64,000 nucleotides of DNA from Thermoplasmatales archaeon I-plasma (GTDB lineage: Archaea > Thermoplasmatota > Thermoplasmata > Thermoplasmatales > GCA-001856825): NCBI GenBank assembly GCA_001856825.1, contig ATMD01000004.1, positions 1 to 64,000 of the forward strand. The letters run 5' to 3'. Shown here piece after piece: positions 61,937 through 64,000 of the stretch. The position numbers and the translations under genes are program-made. Below the pieces are notes generated by a model, which saw nothing but the letters and a program-made list of their open reading frames with translations, did not search any database and was not told the origin of the DNA. How positions within the stretch are numbered: the stretch's first letter is position 1; each line of letters opens with the position of its first letter.

Positions 61937-64000
61937 TCAGAAGAAATCCTCTAGAGTGCTCTTTCTCCTTACATCTGCAGTTTTCAGAGACGATTCATCC
62001 ACATTGAATACCTCAGTTATCCTTGAAAGGGTCTGTGCAACCCTGTCGGCGTAATACTCGTAATCCGGCTTGTATTCAAAAGGGACGTTCGGAATGTAAG
62101 GCTCGACCACTTGCGGCCTCTTCTTGCTGTCCACGACAATCCATGAAACCTTCATCCCCGGAATGAACTCCCTTCCCATCTTCATCAGTTTCCTTGCAGC
62201 CTGCACGTTTGCCAGGGAATCCATTTCCTTGTAGAATTCGAAATCCTTTACTGACCTGGATATCACGAGCTTGTCTGCCTCAACCCTTCCTTCCCTAACG
62301 TCCGAAATTATTTCCTTTGCCCTCCTGAGTGCACCGTTTACATCCCTGTCCAGTATGTGATTGAATATCTCCATCAGCGCATCGGACTGAAGGTCGAATG
62401 AATCCGTCCTCCTTATCTCATAACCCCTGACTACCATGTTCCCGGCTTCCTGCTTGGGGTACAATATCTTGCCCGCATACCTCTTCTTTGCACCGTGTGA
62501 AAACAGGGGGTCGAGGACCCTCTCCACTTCAATGATGATGCCAAGCTTCCTGAATATCTCCTCCTTCAACCCGTTCGAGAGCTGCAACGCTTCATCCACG
62601 GTCGCTTTCCCCGTCTTTATGAATATTGAATCAGTGTCCCCATAAACGACCTGTATCCCGTTGTTCGTGAAATCTGATATTATACCCTTTATCGTATCCC
62701 TCGCGAATGCGGTTATGCTTGAACCTATGTTCTGGTCGGTGAACCGGTAAAAGCTTGATGCGAAAACGCCGTAAAATGAATTCATCAGGATCTTTACCTG
62801 GCTCTGCATGCTGTCCAGGTATCTTCTCTTGTCAGGTTCCTTTTCCTTCTTCATCAAGTCCTTATATCCGTCCCTTGTCTTCATCAGTTTTTCCAGGAGC
62901 TCTGGTATCAACCCCCTCTTCACGGATGGACTCAGGAACCTTGTGCCGTTTGGTGATATGATCTCCCCTTCAGGAGACATTGTTGTGAAACAGATGTTGT
63001 ATTTTATCATGAGACTTGGGTACATGCTCTTGAAGTCCATTACTGCAACCATATCATAGAGACCAGGCTCAATGGAATGTACGTACCCCCCTTCGATCTT
63101 TTCTGCATTCTGGTTTACAAAATTGTTCATCGGGACAGCTATCTTCCTCCTGTCAGCCTCCCTTATGACTAGGGAATCGATGAGCGTGGAATTCCCTGAA
63201 TTGAATACGTCATCAAGGGGTATCATTGCGACTGTGCTCATGTTCTCGTACTTCTCAATTACATCGATCTTCTCAAGTATCTTCAGGGCAAGAAGGGAAT
63301 CCCTTATGCAGTACTTTATCACCCTGTCCCTGTCACGCACCCACTCCTGCTCAATGCTCAGCCTGTCTACATCTCCCTTTGCCTCTCCGAGGAGTTCCTG
63401 GGAAACATATGCGAGTGTCTCCTGTTTCGGATGGATCTCGCGCTTCACGTTCCACCAGGCATCTGCAACTACCCTGCCGTGTATTCTCCAGAACTGGTCC
63501 TGTATTCTCTGTGGACTGCTCAGGTCCCTGCCAAGGTACATTGATATGTTTTCCTTGGTAGCAAGTTTTTCTAGGAATGGCAGGTCGTAGCCATCGATGT
63601 TATACCCTGTTATAATATCTGGGTCTTCGTCTCTGACTGTCTTGAGGAATTTTTCAAGTATGTCCCTCGGCTCCCCGAAGATAGCCCCTTCCCCATACTT
63701 GCCCTTGAAACTAGTGCTATAGCCTATTACATAGAGCTTCTGGTCTTTTATGCTGTTCTCAATGTCGAAGCTGAGAATCTTTATCGGCGGGAGAAAGTCT
63801 GCCGTCCTCTCGAGTGTATCTGCTATTACAACATGGTCCACCGAGAATCTGTCGCTCTCTATCTCAGCTCCTTTGAACTTGATGCAGCTCCCAAGGTCAA
63901 GGTCGTAGAAGAACCTGAAGTGAAAGGGTATATCCGCCGCAAGGACCCTGTTTGCTTCCGATATGTACTTCCTGAATTCAGGGACCCTCCATGGCGATTT
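61937..64000 (-). CDS. polB: Family B DNA polymerase (PolB), 3' part; gene continues past right edge
   Basis: The frame is open to the window edge, and the upstream codons encode PolB-like N-terminal sequence (PWRVPEFRKYISEA). Exonuclease motifs: SFDIENS, GYNIDGYDLPF, YCIRDSL. Polymerase motifs: DFKSMYPSLM, KILMNSFYGV, YGDTDSIF. The C terminus ends KSTLEDFF, a PCNA-interacting box. It is the host replicative or repair polymerase, in the same orientation as the pilus operon. An internal GTG at 63841 is not the true start. Confidence 0.93.
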   Translation of the reverse strand, partial: KSPWRVPEFRKYISEANRVLAADIPFHFRFFYDLDLGSCIKFKGAEIESDRFSVDHVVIADTLERTADFLPPIKILSFDIENSIKDQKLYVIGYSTSFKGKYGEGAIFGEPRDILEKFLKTVRDEDPDIITGYNIDGYDLPFLEKLATKENISMYLGRDLSSPQRIQDQFWRIHGRVVADAWWNVKREIHPKQETLAYVSQELLGEAKGDVDRLSIEQEWVRDRDRVIKYCIRDSLLALKILEKIDVIEKYENMSTVAMIPLDDVFNSGNSTLIDSLVIREADRRKIAVPMNNFVNQNAEKIEGGYVHSIEPGLYDMVAVMDFKSMYPSLMIKYNICFTTMSPEGEIISPNGTRFLSPSVKRGLIPELLEKLMKTRDGYKDLMKKEKEPDKRRYLDSMQSQVKILMNSFYGVFASSFYRFTDQNIGSSITAFARDTIKGIISDFTNNGIQVVYGDTDSIFIKTGKATVDEALQLSNGLKEEIFRKLGIIIEVERVLDPLFSHGAKKRYAGKILYPKQEAGNMVVRGYEIRRTDSFDLQSDALMEIFNHILDRDVNGALRRAKEIISDVREGRVEADKLVISRSVKDFEFYKEMDSLANVQAARKLMKMGREFIPGMKVSWIVVDSKKRPQVVEPYIPNVPFEYKPDYEYYADRVAQTLSRITEVFNVDESSLKTADVRRKSTLEDFF

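Overview
The window comes from an archaeon, most likely a member of the Thermoplasmata. The reasons are an HU-type histone-like protein of the HTa kind, a family B DNA polymerase with a C-terminal PCNA-binding motif, archaeal paired ATPase/GspF pilus genes, a proline iminopeptidase resembling tricorn factor F1, and many TATA-like leaderless promoters. No tRNA, rRNA or CRISPR array was seen.

Region 1 (1 to about 22.9 kb) looks like an integrated virus- or plasmid-type element whose left end lies outside the window. It has dense, mostly minus-strand operons with ATGA overlaps, many tiny zinc-finger proteins and unknown proteins, and a tyrosine recombinase at its right edge. It carries its own PCNA, its own HTa, a family 4-like uracil-DNA glycosylase and, unexpectedly, a bacterial-type (class II) CCA-adding enzyme. 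A dispersed enzyme set (PP-loop ATPase, dual-specificity phosphatase, radical SAM, ATP-grasp, DUF5131) suggests nucleotide, RNA or peptide modification. A PD-(D/E)XK nuclease is flanked by two degenerate copies of the same sequence. A prepilin peptidase and membrane-anchored surface proteins sit in the middle (8.3-11.1 kb).

Region 2 (23.1-29.8 kb) is a defence/conflict island beside the integrase: a retropepsin-like protease with a probable DUF5678 partner, a type III restriction-modification system with a separately encoded nuclease subunit, a 5'-truncated ATPase, and a hicBA toxin-antitoxin pair in which both genes are broken.

Region 3 (30-51.4 kb) is mostly chromosomal metabolism: an MFS transporter, a molybdopterin-binding protein, a sulfur cluster (sulfide:quinone-oxidoreductase-like flavoprotein, CARF-HTH regulator, YeeE/YedE transporter, DsrE-like protein, TauE/SafE exporter), a stress protein, and a complete molybdenum hydroxylase locus (coxMSL-like with XdhC/CoxI, CoxG and a MocA-type cytidylyltransferase). 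A ZIP transporter with a DtxR-type operator, urocanase and proline iminopeptidase follow. Decayed paralogues of a surface protein family are scattered through it.

Region 4 (51.4-56.1 kb) is gene-poor, with small membrane proteins, a RelBE pair, a metalloprotease and several gene remnants. Region 5 (56.1-64 kb) is a minus-strand type IV pilus/Tad-like cluster (two secretion ATPases, two GspF-like membrane proteins, one pilin-like protein) followed by the 3' part of the replicative family B DNA polymerase, which runs off the right edge.
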